A stretch of DNA of 53,201 nucleotides, from contig WYBJ01000034.1 of the NCBI GenBank assembly GCA_011525945.1, positions 1 to 53,201 on the forward strand. The letters run 5' to 3'. Positions within the stretch are counted from its first letter, which is position 1, and the number at the start of each line of letters is the position of its first letter. The notes under the pieces are model-generated. The model made no database searches. It was given only the letters and a program-made list of their open reading frames with translations, and was not told where the DNA came from. Positions 26,423-34,057 of the stretch are shown piece after piece. Source of the DNA: Burkholderiaceae bacterium (GTDB taxonomy: Bacteria > Pseudomonadota > Gammaproteobacteria > Burkholderiales > WYBJ01). Both the position numbers and the translations under genes were made by a program.

Positions 26423-27830
26423 GCAACGGATGCTGCGCAAGCAGCTTCTCGGCTGGCTGCTCGTGCCGCTCGCGCTGCTGCTGAGCGCCGATGCGTACAT
26501 TAGTTACCGCGTAGCGCACGGATTTGCGCGTGCGGCCTACGACCGTTCCCTGATCGAGGTGGCGCACGAGATCGCGCTGCACGTGCGCGTGGCCGGCGGC
26601 AAGCTCGAGCTGGAGTTGCCCGAGCCCGCGCGCCGGGTATTGCTGAGCGATCCGAGCGATCGCATCTACTTCAGCATCCTGCAGGAGGATGGTTCGACCG
26701 CGGCTCCGGACGCGGGCGACGCGCTTCCGAGCCCGAACGGAATCGTCGCCAAGGGGCCTCGCGCCGAGGTGCTCTACGACGCCGTCATGGAGGGCGAGCC
26801 GGTGCGGGCCGTGCAACTGCGCATCGAGGCCAATGCGCCCGCCGGGCGCCCCGCGGCGCTGGTGCGGGTGGCCGAAACGGAGGCCAAGCGCAAGGAGCTC
26901 GCGCGCGAGATCCTGCTCTCGGTGGTGATCCCGCAGGTGCTGCTCATCCTCATCGCGGGGTCCATCGTCTGGGTCGGCGTGAGCCACGGGCTCTCGCCGT
27001 TGATGCGCCTGCAGCGTGCCGTCGCCTCTCGCTCGCCGTACGATCGCAGCCCGGTTGCCGTTTCCGAGGTGCCGGGCGAGGTGCGCCCGCTGCTCGATTC
27101 GATCAACGACCTGCTCGTGCGCCTGGATCGGGCGATGACGCTGCAGAGCCGGTTCGTCGCCGATGCGGCGCACCAGTTGAAAACGCCGGTGGCGGCGTTG
27201 CAGGCGCAAATCGAGCTGGCGTTGCGCGGCGACGATCCGGCGCAATTGCGTGCATCGATCGAGGTGTTGCAGGCCGGACTCGATCGCCTGTCGCGCCTGG
27301 TATCGCAACTCCTGTCGCTCGCGCGCAATGAGCCCGAGGGCGCGGCGTCGGTGCACATGGAGGCGCTCGACCTGAACGCGGTCGCATTGGATGTCGCGAG
27401 CCGCTGGGTGCCGGAGGCGCTGAAGTATTCCATCGACCTGGGGTTCGAAGGCGCGGCGCAGGCGGTGATGATCGAAGGCGACGCGGAGCGCCTGCGCGAG
27501 TTGTTCGACAATCTGTTGGACAACGCCATCCGTTACAGCCGCGAGCACGGGCGGGTGACGGTGCGCGTCGGCGCCGAACCCGACCCGTGGGTGTCGGTGC
27601 ACGACGACGGGCCATCGATCCCGCCGCCGGAGCGAAGCCGCGTGTTCGAGCGCTTCCACCGCCTGCTCGGCACGTCGCGCGATGGCAGCGGCCTCGGGCT
27701 TGCCATCGCCCGGGAGATCGCGCGCATCCATGACGCAGAGATCGATTTGGCCGACGACACCGATGGGATCGGCAATACGTTTCGGGTCGTGTTCCGGCGG
27801 GCGCGGGGAGTCGCCCCGTTGCATTCGTAG
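26412..27830 (+). CDS. TctE-like sensor histidine kinase
   Basis: The 472-residue membrane kinase is coupled to the preceding regulator by an 11-base overlap; ATG 26430 is an equally good start. It has an N-terminal transmembrane helix, a periplasmic domain of about 140 residues of the two-component sensor kinase N-terminal type seen in TctE, and a second helix (ILLSVVIPQVLLILIAGSIV). Then come a HAMP-like linker, the H-box AAHQLKTPVAALQAQ with phosphorylated His254, an N-box (FDNLLDNAIRYS) and G-boxes (VHDDGPSIP, GSGLGLAIAREIA). TctE-like kinases commonly sense carboxylates, but the ligand cannot be read from the sequence. Confidence 0.85.
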   Translation: MPTRQRMLRKQLLGWLLVPLALLLSADAYISYRVAHGFARAAYDRSLIEVAHEIALHVRVAGGKLELELPEPARRVLLSDPSDRIYFSILQEDGSTAAPDAGDALPSPNGIVAKGPRAEVLYDAVMEGEPVRAVQLRIEANAPAGRPAALVRVAETEAKRKELAREILLSVVIPQVLLILIAGSIVWVGVSHGLSPLMRLQRAVASRSPYDRSPVAVSEVPGEVRPLLDSINDLLVRLDRAMTLQSRFVADAAHQLKTPVAALQAQIELALRGDDPAQLRASIEVLQAGLDRLSRLVSQLLSLARNEPEGAASVHMEALDLNAVALDVASRWVPEALKYSIDLGFEGAAQAVMIEGDAERLRELFDNLLDNAIRYSREHGRVTVRVGAEPDPWVSVHDDGPSIPPPERSRVFERFHRLLGTSRDGSGLGLAIAREIARIHDAEIDLADDTDGIGNTFRVVFRRARGVAPLHS

Positions 27831-27842
27831 ATGTAAGGATAC

Positions 27843-27880
27843 GTTCAGATAGAAGTCAGCGAGCGTCAGTATTAAGACAG
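27843..27880. promoter_or_regulatory. four CAG repeats at 10-11-base spacing downstream of the kinase
   Basis: GTTCAG, GTCAG, GTCAG and GACAG end at 27848, 27859, 27869 and 27880, placing four similar half-sites on one face of the helix. OmpR-family regulators bind direct repeats with this period. The array lies between the two-component operon and the TerC-type gene, so it may be an operator for that gene. Binding is inferred only. Confidence 0.35.
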
Positions 27881-27908
27881 CATAGATTCATCGGCCGGTC
27901 ATAGTCTT

Positions 27909-27952
27909 GTGGCGTTCAGTCCGCACATTCTGGGTGCGGAGGCCACGGGAGA
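27909..27952 (+). promoter_or_regulatory. two-tier leader hairpin abutting the ribosome site of the TerC-type gene
   Basis: An outer stem (GTGGC 27909-27913 with GCCAC 27942-27946) encloses a 7-bp inner hairpin (TCCGCAC 27920-27926 with GTGCGGA 27934-27940). The ribosome site GGGAGA follows directly at 27947-27952. The placement suggests a structure influencing translation. It does not match the manganese yybP-ykoY riboswitch core that often precedes YjbE-type genes. Confidence 0.4.
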
Positions 27953-27959
27953 AACCGGA

Positions 27960-28940
27960 ATGGAACTGCTGACGACGTCCTTCTTCTGGGTGACGCTGGC
28001 CCAGATCACGATGATCAACATCCTGCTGAGCGGAGACAACGCCGTGGTGATCGCGCTCGCGAGTCGCTCGCTTGCGCCCAGGCAGCAGAAGCAGGCGATC
28101 CTGTACGGCAGCTTCGGCGCCATCGTGCTGCGCGTGATTCTCACCTTCTTTGCCGTGTACTTGCTCGAGCTGCCGTTCCTGAAGTTTATCGGCGCCCTGC
28201 TGCTGATATGGATCGGGATCAAGATGCTTCTACCGGGCGGCGAGGAGGCGGAGCTCGACGCGCATTCGAGCCTGTGGGCGGCGGTGAAGACGATCATCAT
28301 CGCCGACTTCGTCATGAGCCTGGACAACGTGCTCGGCGTCGCGGCGGCGGCCAAGGGGAACATTCCGTTACTGATCATCGGCCTGGTGATCAGCATCCCG
28401 CTCATCATCTATGGCAGCACACTGGTGCTCAAGCTCATGAACCGCTTCCCGATCATCGTCACCGCCGGCGGCGGCTTGCTCGGCTGGGTCGCGGGCGAGA
28501 TGCTGGTAAGCGATCCGGCGATCAGCCCCTGGGTCAATGCCCAGCTTCCGTGGGCGCACACGGGCGGGCCGGTGCTCGCCACACTCGCGGTCGTCGGCGC
28601 CGGGAAGTGGTTCGGCTGGAAGGAGTCCGAGCATGCCGCTGAAGAAGCGATTGCCCAGCCTGTCCTGGCAGCGGGCGTCGCACTCGAAGCGGCGGACGCA
28701 CCCGCGACGGCGCCGGCTGCACCGGTTGCCGCGACGCCCACCACCAGCGCACCACTGGCTCGCACTGCGCTCGACGATGACGCCGCTGCCGCACCGGTCG
28801 GCTACCACTGGGTGTCGAGCCCGTGGCATACCGAGCGCGACGGCAGGCGCGACTACGCCGCCCTGCATGGTATGCACGCGTTTCGCACACTTGCGCCGAT
28901 GAGCGGGCGCGTCCGTGCGCCCCGGCAACACCATCACTGA
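27960..28940 (+). CDS. TerC/YjbE-family integral membrane protein, probable metal exporter
   Basis: The 326-residue protein starts at ATG 27960 behind GGGAGA. Residues 1-215 form about seven transmembrane helices with the two signature acidic motifs of the family, LSGDNAVVIALA in the first third and MSLDNVLGVAAA in the middle, whose aspartates are thought to handle metal. Relatives include Mn2+ exporters and tellurite-resistance proteins. The last 100 residues are an Ala/Pro/Thr-rich soluble tail ending in three histidines. That tail is unusual for the family, whose members typically end after the last helix, and could be a metal-binding or disordered extension. Confidence 0.8.
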   Translation: MELLTTSFFWVTLAQITMINILLSGDNAVVIALASRSLAPRQQKQAILYGSFGAIVLRVILTFFAVYLLELPFLKFIGALLLIWIGIKMLLPGGEEAELDAHSSLWAAVKTIIIADFVMSLDNVLGVAAAAKGNIPLLIIGLVISIPLIIYGSTLVLKLMNRFPIIVTAGGGLLGWVAGEMLVSDPAISPWVNAQLPWAHTGGPVLATLAVVGAGKWFGWKESEHAAEEAIAQPVLAAGVALEAADAPATAPAAPVAATPTTSAPLARTALDDDAAAAPVGYHWVSSPWHTERDGRRDYAALHGMHAFRTLAPMSGRVRAPRQHHH

Positions 28941-29248
28941 GCAGATCGGCGTAGCCGGCCCCGCACGCATGCTCGTCCGGGGTCGCCGCATCCGATAATT
29001 GCAACGGTCCGACGGGCGCGTTACCGGTGAGGATTCTCATCGGCTACGGCCCCGTTCGATCCCCTCGAACGCCGCCGACGAGGCCGGCCCGGCCGGCGAC
29101 CCGGCGCCGGCGATTCCCCCAAAGCTCGCAGCAACCGGTGCTTCGGCGTCGTCGCGGGGCGTCGCCGCGCCGGACTTGCGCAAACAACGACAGCAGATTT
29201 GATCTGGATCAATATGCGCATCTCCCAGCCCCGCAGAATGATGCGACC
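28941..29248 (+). promoter_or_regulatory. 308-base intergenic region with a perfect FNR/DNR box (29199-29212)
   Basis: TTGAT-CTGG-ATCAA at 29199-29212 matches the FNR/DNR consensus at all ten specified positions. CAGAAT at 29234-29239 lies at the class II distance. That predicts a start near 29247, only two bases before the regulator's ATG, implying a nearly leaderless message or a different activation geometry. A 7-bp hairpin (CGTTCGA-tcccc-TCGAACG, 29053-29071) lies earlier in the gap. Nothing else is evident. Confidence 0.8.
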
Positions 29249-29935
29249 ATGCGCGAACCAATCCACCACCGAGCATTCCTGGCCAATCTGCCGCTTTTCA
29301 AGGAGTTGGAGGCCGAGGAGCTCGATCGCATCGCGGCCGGTACGCGCCAGGTACATGCCGCCCGCGGCGAGCTTCTATTCCACAAGGGCGACCCCTGCGA
29401 AGGCTTCCATGGGGTGGTCTACGGGCAGGTAAAGCTTGCCTTCTCTTCGCCCGGCGGCGAAGAGAAGGTGCTCGAGCTGATGGGGCCCGGTCAGTTCTTC
29501 GGTCAAGCCGTTTTGTTCGCCGACAAACCCTATCCGGTATATGCACAGGCGCTGGTCGATACGCTGCTGCTGTACGTCTCCAAGCAGGTCATCTTCGACG
29601 AGATCGAGCGCGAGCCGCTGTTTGCTCGGCGCGTGATATCGGGTTTGAGCCGGCGCCTACACGACATGGTGATCGACGTGGAGGCCTTCACGTTGCGCTC
29701 GGCGAGTCAGCGCGTCGTTGGCTATCTGCTGCGCGAAGTGCCGCTCGAAGCCGACTGTGGGCCGGTCGAGGTCGCCCTGCCGACCACCAAGTCGGTGCTC
29801 GCGTCGCGACTCAACATCACGCCGCAGCACTTCTCGCGCATCCTGCACGATCTTATCGTTGCGCGGCTCATACGCGTCGATGGCCGTAGCGTCGTCGTGC
29901 TCGATCCGGAGGGGCTGCGCCGCTATGAGGCGTAG
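29249..29935 (+). CDS. Crp/Fnr-family regulator, DNR/NnrR-like
   Basis: The 228-residue protein has a cyclic-nucleotide-binding-fold sensor (PLFKELEAEELDRIA through GPGQFFGQAVLF), a long dimerisation helix and a C-terminal helix-turn-helix (TTKSVLASRLNITPQHFSRILHDLI). It lacks the N-terminal cysteine cluster that binds 4Fe-4S in FNR, which favours an NO/heme-sensing DNR or NnrR type. The recognition helix has Gln where FNR-type proteins usually have Glu (QHFSR against ExxSR). The perfect palindromic box upstream implies autoregulation or control by a paralogue. It faces nirJ convergently across 25 bases. The boxes before the oxidase operons and uspA are its likely targets. Confidence 0.85.
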   Translation: MREPIHHRAFLANLPLFKELEAEELDRIAAGTRQVHAARGELLFHKGDPCEGFHGVVYGQVKLAFSSPGGEEKVLELMGPGQFFGQAVLFADKPYPVYAQALVDTLLLYVSKQVIFDEIEREPLFARRVISGLSRRLHDMVIDVEAFTLRSASQRVVGYLLREVPLEADCGPVEVALPTTKSVLASRLNITPQHFSRILHDLIVARLIRVDGRSVVVLDPEGLRRYEA

Positions 29936-29960
29936 CGGCCCGGCGGCTGTTCGTGCAGCG

Positions 29961-31160
29961 CTACGTCGCAGCCTCGGTGCGCCCGCGTGCATCGGCCTCG
30001 ACGACGTGGCGCGCGCGGCCGGTGTCGACGCCGATCTCCGCGTCCTCGAGATAGCAGACCGGATCGTCGGCGGCGGAATCCACGCTCAACTGACGCGCAC
30101 GTGCGCGCGGTTTGCCACCGCAGACCGCCAGATACTTGCACGCGGCGCAGCGCTCGTGCACGGGCCGCGGCGTGCTTCGCAGCTCGGCGAGAACCGGGTC
30201 CGAGACGTCTTGCCAGATCTGCGAGAACGGCGAGGTGCGCACGTTGCCCACGCTGTAGTTACACCAGTACTCGTCAGGATGGACCTCGCCGAGGTTGTCG
30301 ATGTTCGCCACCGCTACGCCCGGGGCGCTGCCGCCCCATGCCTCCAGCATGCGGCGCGCACGCGCTGCGAGCTGCGGGTGACGCCGCTCGAGCCAGAGCA
30401 ATAGATACGCACTGTCGGCATCGTCGTTGTCCGTGACGAACTCGCGCTCGCGCCCCGGCTGCAGCGCCGCCCACGCGGCCTCGAACAGCAAATCCATCGC
30501 CTCGCGCGTGGTCGCGCGGGGAACGGCTTGACTCCGGCTGACGGTGCCGTGCCGGAAGGGGTCGAGGTGCACGAGATGGAATCTGGGAATCGATTCGCGC
30601 TCGGCCAGCGCGAGCAGCGACGCCAGATCGGCCGAGTTCTCCTGCATGAGCGTGTAGCGTATGCCTGGCTTGGCGCCGGCATCGCGCAGCAGGCGCAACG
30701 CCGCGAGCGAGCGCTCGAACGCACCGGCCGCATTGCGCAGGCGGTCGTGGGTGTGTGGCTCGCCATCGAGGCACACCTCGGCGTAATCGAAAAGCGGCGC
30801 GATCCGCCGCGCCGAGGCCGCATCGATCAAGGCACCGCTGGTATAAAGCGCCACGTGCAGCCCGCGGCTGCGCGCGCGCTGCGCGATCGCGAACAGGTCC
30901 GGGCGCAGCATTGGCTCGCCGCCGGACACGATGAACCCGCGCACGCCTGCGTGCGCGAGATCGTCTACCACGGCGAATGCTTCCCGAGTGCGCAGCTCCC
31001 CGCCCAAATCGACATCCGCTGCAACGGCATGACAATGCGCGCACGCGAGGCTGCAACGCCGGACGAGGTTCCACGTAACCATCGGTGCGGCGACCGCGGA
31101 CGGCTGCGGCGGTGCCTCCGACGAAGCGAGCGCCTTCATGTAGTGCGACAAGCGGAACAT
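29961..31160 (-). CDS. nirJ: NirJ-like heme d1 biosynthesis radical SAM protein
   Basis: The start at 31160 gives MFRLSHYMKAL, the typical NirJ opening; an upstream ATG at 31223 adds 21 non-conserved residues. The radical SAM cluster motif is C36-x3-C40-x2-C43, followed by the SGGEPMLRPD segment. A SPASM-type C-terminus carries further cysteines in WCNYSVGN, ERCAACKYLAVCGG and PVCYLED. NirJ acts in forming the dioxoisobacteriochlorin heme d1 of cytochrome cd1 nitrite reductase. Length (399) fits. No nirS or other nir gene is in the window, so it is either separated from its pathway or a related radical SAM enzyme with another substrate. Confidence 0.7.
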   Translation of the reverse strand: MFRLSHYMKALASSEAPPQPSAVAAPMVTWNLVRRCSLACAHCHAVAADVDLGGELRTREAFAVVDDLAHAGVRGFIVSGGEPMLRPDLFAIAQRARSRGLHVALYTSGALIDAASARRIAPLFDYAEVCLDGEPHTHDRLRNAAGAFERSLAALRLLRDAGAKPGIRYTLMQENSADLASLLALAERESIPRFHLVHLDPFRHGTVSRSQAVPRATTREAMDLLFEAAWAALQPGREREFVTDNDDADSAYLLLWLERRHPQLAARARRMLEAWGGSAPGVAVANIDNLGEVHPDEYWCNYSVGNVRTSPFSQIWQDVSDPVLAELRSTPRPVHERCAACKYLAVCGGKPRARARQLSVDSAADDPVCYLEDAEIGVDTGRARHVVEADARGRTEAAT

Positions 31161-31226
31161 GACTCCACTCCCATCGGTAGCCGCATCCTGCGCGCCGAAG
31201 CATCGCGTGTCTGCCGCGCGCATTCC

Positions 31227-31268
31227 TTAACCGGCGCGAAGGTTTGTCCCCCGCGCGCCCGCTACAGT
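31227..31268 (+). promoter_or_regulatory. weak NNR-like box with -10 upstream of the DUF2249 gene
   Basis: TTAAC-CGGC-GCGAA (31227-31240) resembles NNR-type boxes in its left half. TACAGT (31263-31268) lies 30-35 bases from its centre, the same spacing as in the other boxes of this window. The right half is poor, so confidence is low. A 16-base ATTG-N8-CAAT dyad follows at 31270-31285. Confidence 0.3.
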
Positions 31269-31404
31269 CATTGTGTCACTGCAATCGGACAAATGGCAGA
31301 CGGCGTGCAGCAGATCGCGGCGATCGAGCACAGCGACCGCGGCACGCACGCCTCGCATGGTCCGATACCGGCGCCAGCCCGGCGCCGCTCACCGGGGTTG
31401 CGTG

Positions 31405-31668
31405 ATGGATGATTTGCGCATCTACGAAACCATCGACGGCCGCGCGCTGCAGCCGCCGGCGCCGTTTGATCTCACCATGGCAGCGATCGAGCGCATGCCA
31501 CGCGGCTGCGAGCTGGTCCTGCTCGCGCCGTGCGAGCCGCGCCCGCTGTTCCGCTTCCTGCGCTTGAACGGCTACGACTATCGTTGCGCGTTCGTGCCCG
31601 AGGGTTGGTTCGAGGTGCACATGTGGCACTGTGCCGATACCGGGGCGTCGTCGAACGATCTGCCGTAG
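31405..31668 (+). CDS. DUF2249-family small protein
   Basis: The 87-residue product starts at ATG 31405 and spans a single DUF2249 domain: IDGRALQPPAPFDLTMAAIERM, then a central PRPLFRFLRLNGYDYRC and a WFEVHMWHC strand. The fold is TusA/SirA-like. DUF2249 genes frequently sit beside denitrification, hemerythrin or NO-response genes, which agrees with nirJ and the DNR-like regulator here, but no biochemical role is established. Its last 91 bases overlap the end of the convergent ctaA-like gene, an unusually long 3' overlap. Confidence 0.7.
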   Translation: MDDLRIYETIDGRALQPPAPFDLTMAAIERMPRGCELVLLAPCEPRPLFRFLRLNGYDYRCAFVPEGWFEVHMWHCADTGASSNDLP

Positions 31669-32519
31669 CCGGCGCTTGCCACGACCGCGGCCACGATGAG
31701 CGCGGCCGTGGCGCTGTGGGCGATCGCCACAGCAAGCGGCAGATCGAGCAGCACGAGCGCGGCGCCGAGTGCGAGCTCGGCGCCGGCCAGCGTACCGAGT
31801 GCGAGTGCGGCCGGGCGCGCGCCACGGCGCCAAACGACCAGTGACAATATGGCAAGCGCGAACGCGGCCGCGACCCCGGCGGCGCGATGTGCGAGCTGCA
31901 GTCCCACGTGTGACGCGGCTCGCGCCGTGCTCGCCGCGGCATCGCAGCCGAAAAGCTCCGGGCAAGCGCGTCCGGCGAGGCTTGCGCTGGTCGCGACGCC
32001 GGATGCGATCGCAGCCGCCAGCAGCGCGGCGAGCGCGTAGCTGCGCATGCCTGATCTCTTGCCACGAGCGAGCGGTGGCGACGCCAGCCAGACGAACAAG
32101 GCGAACATCGTCAGGCCACCACCGACGTTGCTTAGCGCGATCGCCGGGGTGACGCGCGCGCCGGTGGCGATTCCGAGCAGCGCGAGCAGCAGCGCCAACA
32201 CGACCAGTGTGGCGCTCGCGGCGGCGCGCGCGGGCGCGCGCGCGCGTTCGGGCCAGGCGTAGGCGAGCGCCACAAAGGCCAGCACCGCGACCGCACTTGC
32301 GGCAAGCCGATGCACGATGCGTAGCGCCACCACCAGCGCGCTATCGGCTGCGACCGCGGGCGTGCCGTAACACGTGGGCCACGGCTCGCAGCCCAGGCCG
32401 ACCTGCATGAGTCGCAAACCCGCGGCCGCGACGAGGACGGCGAACGTCGCGATCGCCCCGGCGGCGGCGATGCGTGCAGCCCAACGGCGTGCGCTTGTCG
32501 GCGGCGTGTGAACTCGCAT
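31578..32519 (-). CDS. CtaA/COX15-like heme A synthase family protein, variant
   Basis: The 313-residue protein has about eight transmembrane helices in two four-helix halves, as in CtaA. Each half has the extracytoplasmic cysteine pair of bacterial CtaA (C44 and C50 in CEPWPTC; C186 and C192 in CPELFGC). Conserved heme-ligand histidines are at H70, H211 and H268. The expected fourth, in helix 4, is replaced by Asn131 (ALSNVGGGLTM). In CtaA the first pair lies in the half that handles the heme O substrate, so the reaction may be altered. It closes the nine-gene operon, 54 bases after the divergent subunit I gene. The last 26 residues are non-conserved and overlap the DUF2249 gene. No clear ribosome site is seen. 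Confidence 0.7.
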   Translation of the reverse strand: MRVHTPPTSARRWAARIAAAGAIATFAVLVAAAGLRLMQVGLGCEPWPTCYGTPAVAADSALVVALRIVHRLAASAVAVLAFVALAYAWPERARAPARAAASATLVVLALLLALLGIATGARVTPAIALSNVGGGLTMFALFVWLASPPLARGKRSGMRSYALAALLAAAIASGVATSASLAGRACPELFGCDAAASTARAASHVGLQLAHRAAGVAAAFALAILSLVVWRRGARPAALALGTLAGAELALGAALVLLDLPLAVAIAHSATAALIVAAVVASAGYGRSFDDAPVSAQCHMCTSNQPSGTNAQR

Positions 32520-32573
32520 CTGTGCAGATCGACGACGTCGATTCGACCGGCGCGCAAGCGATCCGTGGCGCCC

Positions 32574-34019
32574 TCAGCGGTCGTGCGCGCGGTTCATGCC
32601 GACGCGTGGTCGCTGCCAAGCGCAGCGCGCAACGATGGCAACGAACATGAAGCCGCCCACGATCGCGAGCAACCCGCCCGCACCCATGAGTCCCATGCCG
32701 AACATTTCCGAGCCGCTCTTCAGGGCCTGCTCCGCGCCCGCCACCTTGCGCTGCACGCCGTAGCCGCCGGACCACATGAGCCCGACGATGTGCATGAGCT
32801 GGCCGATGCCATAAACGTACGGCTGCAGGGCGGCCGAGCGCGGCAGCGGCGCCGAGCCCAGGCGCGGCAGCAGCGCGTAGACGAGCCCCATCAGGGCCAA
32901 TGTCACGCCGACGATGCAGCCGTGATAGTGCGCCGGGATGCGCGTGTTCGAGCCCTCGATTGCAAATCCCATGATCCCGCCTGCGCCGAACAAGAGCAGC
33001 GAGGCGATCAGCGCAGCGCGCATGGGCGCGCTAGCGCGCAGGCGCGGCGCGCGGGCGAGCGCGATCGCCACCGCGGCCGCTACCGGCACGATCGCAAACC
33101 CCCCGGCAACGCGCATGAGCCAAGTCATGACGCGCCGATGCTCGCCCGAAGTCACCTCGTACGCGAGGTAGATCGCGGGTGTGGCGAACACTGCGGCCGC
33201 CGCAATCGCGAACATCACGATCGCCACTCGTGCGGACAGCGGCACGCGGCCGCCGCATGCTGTCGCGAGTGCAAGCCACGCCACCAGCATCAGCAGCGTG
33301 TAGAGAAACTGCAGGACGTGGCCGCCGCCCCAGAATAGGACCTCGAAATAGGAGGCGCGCGGCAGGCCGGCGGGCAGCGCGAGATACGACCAGGCGAATG
33401 CGAGCAGGGCCATCGCCGCGGCGACCGCGGCGACGTTGAGGCCGAAGCGCAATGCCGCTGCGCCGTCGATGATCGTGCCCACCGGCCGCACGGCGGCAAG
33501 GCCGCGCAGCGTGCAGGCCGCAGCACCGAACGCGAATACGACCAGGCCCGAGAGAAAAGGCGCGTTGTCGATTACCGGCACGTAGTTACTCATGATGGCG
33601 TGGCCGGGCGCAAGAAACGGTGCGGCGGCCATGAGCGCCGCACCCAGCGCCGTTATGCCAAGCGCACCCCAGCCGAGCGCGATGAAGCGCGTGCTGCCGT
33701 TGAGCGACCACAAGGTTCCGGCAATGGCGAAGAACCACACCAGCACCGATAGATCGACGTGCACGACCAGCGCCACGCGGAAGAAGTCGAACGTGGGAAA
33801 CAGGTGCATGAGCTGCGGCGTGCGTGCGGCAACCAGCAGCAGCGAGAAGGCCCCGGCCGCGGCGAGCGCGAGCGTGGCCAGCACGAGCCAGGCGATCGCG
33901 AGCGTTCGACGCGCATCGCGCGGCGCCGCCAGAGCGTAGTCGGGGGCGCGCGTATCGGCCCACAGCGCCCGACCACCGGCCACCGCGATGGCGCTGCTCG
34001 ACACTCGGATCGGATTCAT
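32574..34019 (-). CDS. divergent heme-copper oxidase/NO reductase-like subunit I
   Basis: The 481-residue, roughly 12-helix protein starts at ATG 34019 behind GAGGAG. It keeps the low-spin heme ligand H87 (VVHVDLSVLVWF), a copper-site histidine H234 in helix 6 (GGGHVLQF) and the HYH pair H364/H366 (IPAHYHGCIVG), plus a further HIVGLMWSGGYG helix. The usual HH pair of helix 7 appears as E293-H294 (SGEHRRVMTW), and the position of the cross-linked tyrosine (H+4) is Phe238. It therefore looks nearer to NorB/cbb3-like or atypical NO reductase lineages than to a cytochrome c oxidase. No CuA subunit adjoins it; the cytochrome b/ferredoxin/flavin fusion two genes upstream is the likely electron source. 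Confidence 0.75.
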   Translation of the reverse strand: MNPIRVSSSAIAVAGGRALWADTRAPDYALAAPRDARRTLAIAWLVLATLALAAAGAFSLLLVAARTPQLMHLFPTFDFFRVALVVHVDLSVLVWFFAIAGTLWSLNGSTRFIALGWGALGITALGAALMAAAPFLAPGHAIMSNYVPVIDNAPFLSGLVVFAFGAAACTLRGLAAVRPVGTIIDGAAALRFGLNVAAVAAAMALLAFAWSYLALPAGLPRASYFEVLFWGGGHVLQFLYTLLMLVAWLALATACGGRVPLSARVAIVMFAIAAAAVFATPAIYLAYEVTSGEHRRVMTWLMRVAGGFAIVPVAAAVAIALARAPRLRASAPMRAALIASLLLFGAGGIMGFAIEGSNTRIPAHYHGCIVGVTLALMGLVYALLPRLGSAPLPRSAALQPYVYGIGQLMHIVGLMWSGGYGVQRKVAGAEQALKSGSEMFGMGLMGAGGLLAIVGGFMFVAIVARCAWQRPRVGMNRAHDR

Positions 34020-34057
34020 TGTCGGCTCCTCGGTATCGTTGCCATTGCGGGTACGTT

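Noticed and set aside
27831..27959. yybP-ykoY manganese riboswitch before the TerC-type gene
   Set aside because: The conserved loop sequences of that riboswitch are absent; only an unrelated hairpin is present.
29053..29071. tRNA T-arm-like hairpin (GTTCGA stem)
   Set aside because: No acceptor, D or anticodon arms can be formed around it.
32528..32542. ATCGAC-gac-GTCGAT palindrome between the divergent subunit I and ctaA-like genes
   Set aside because: Short GC-rich palindromes are common here, and the position inside an operon gives no clear role.
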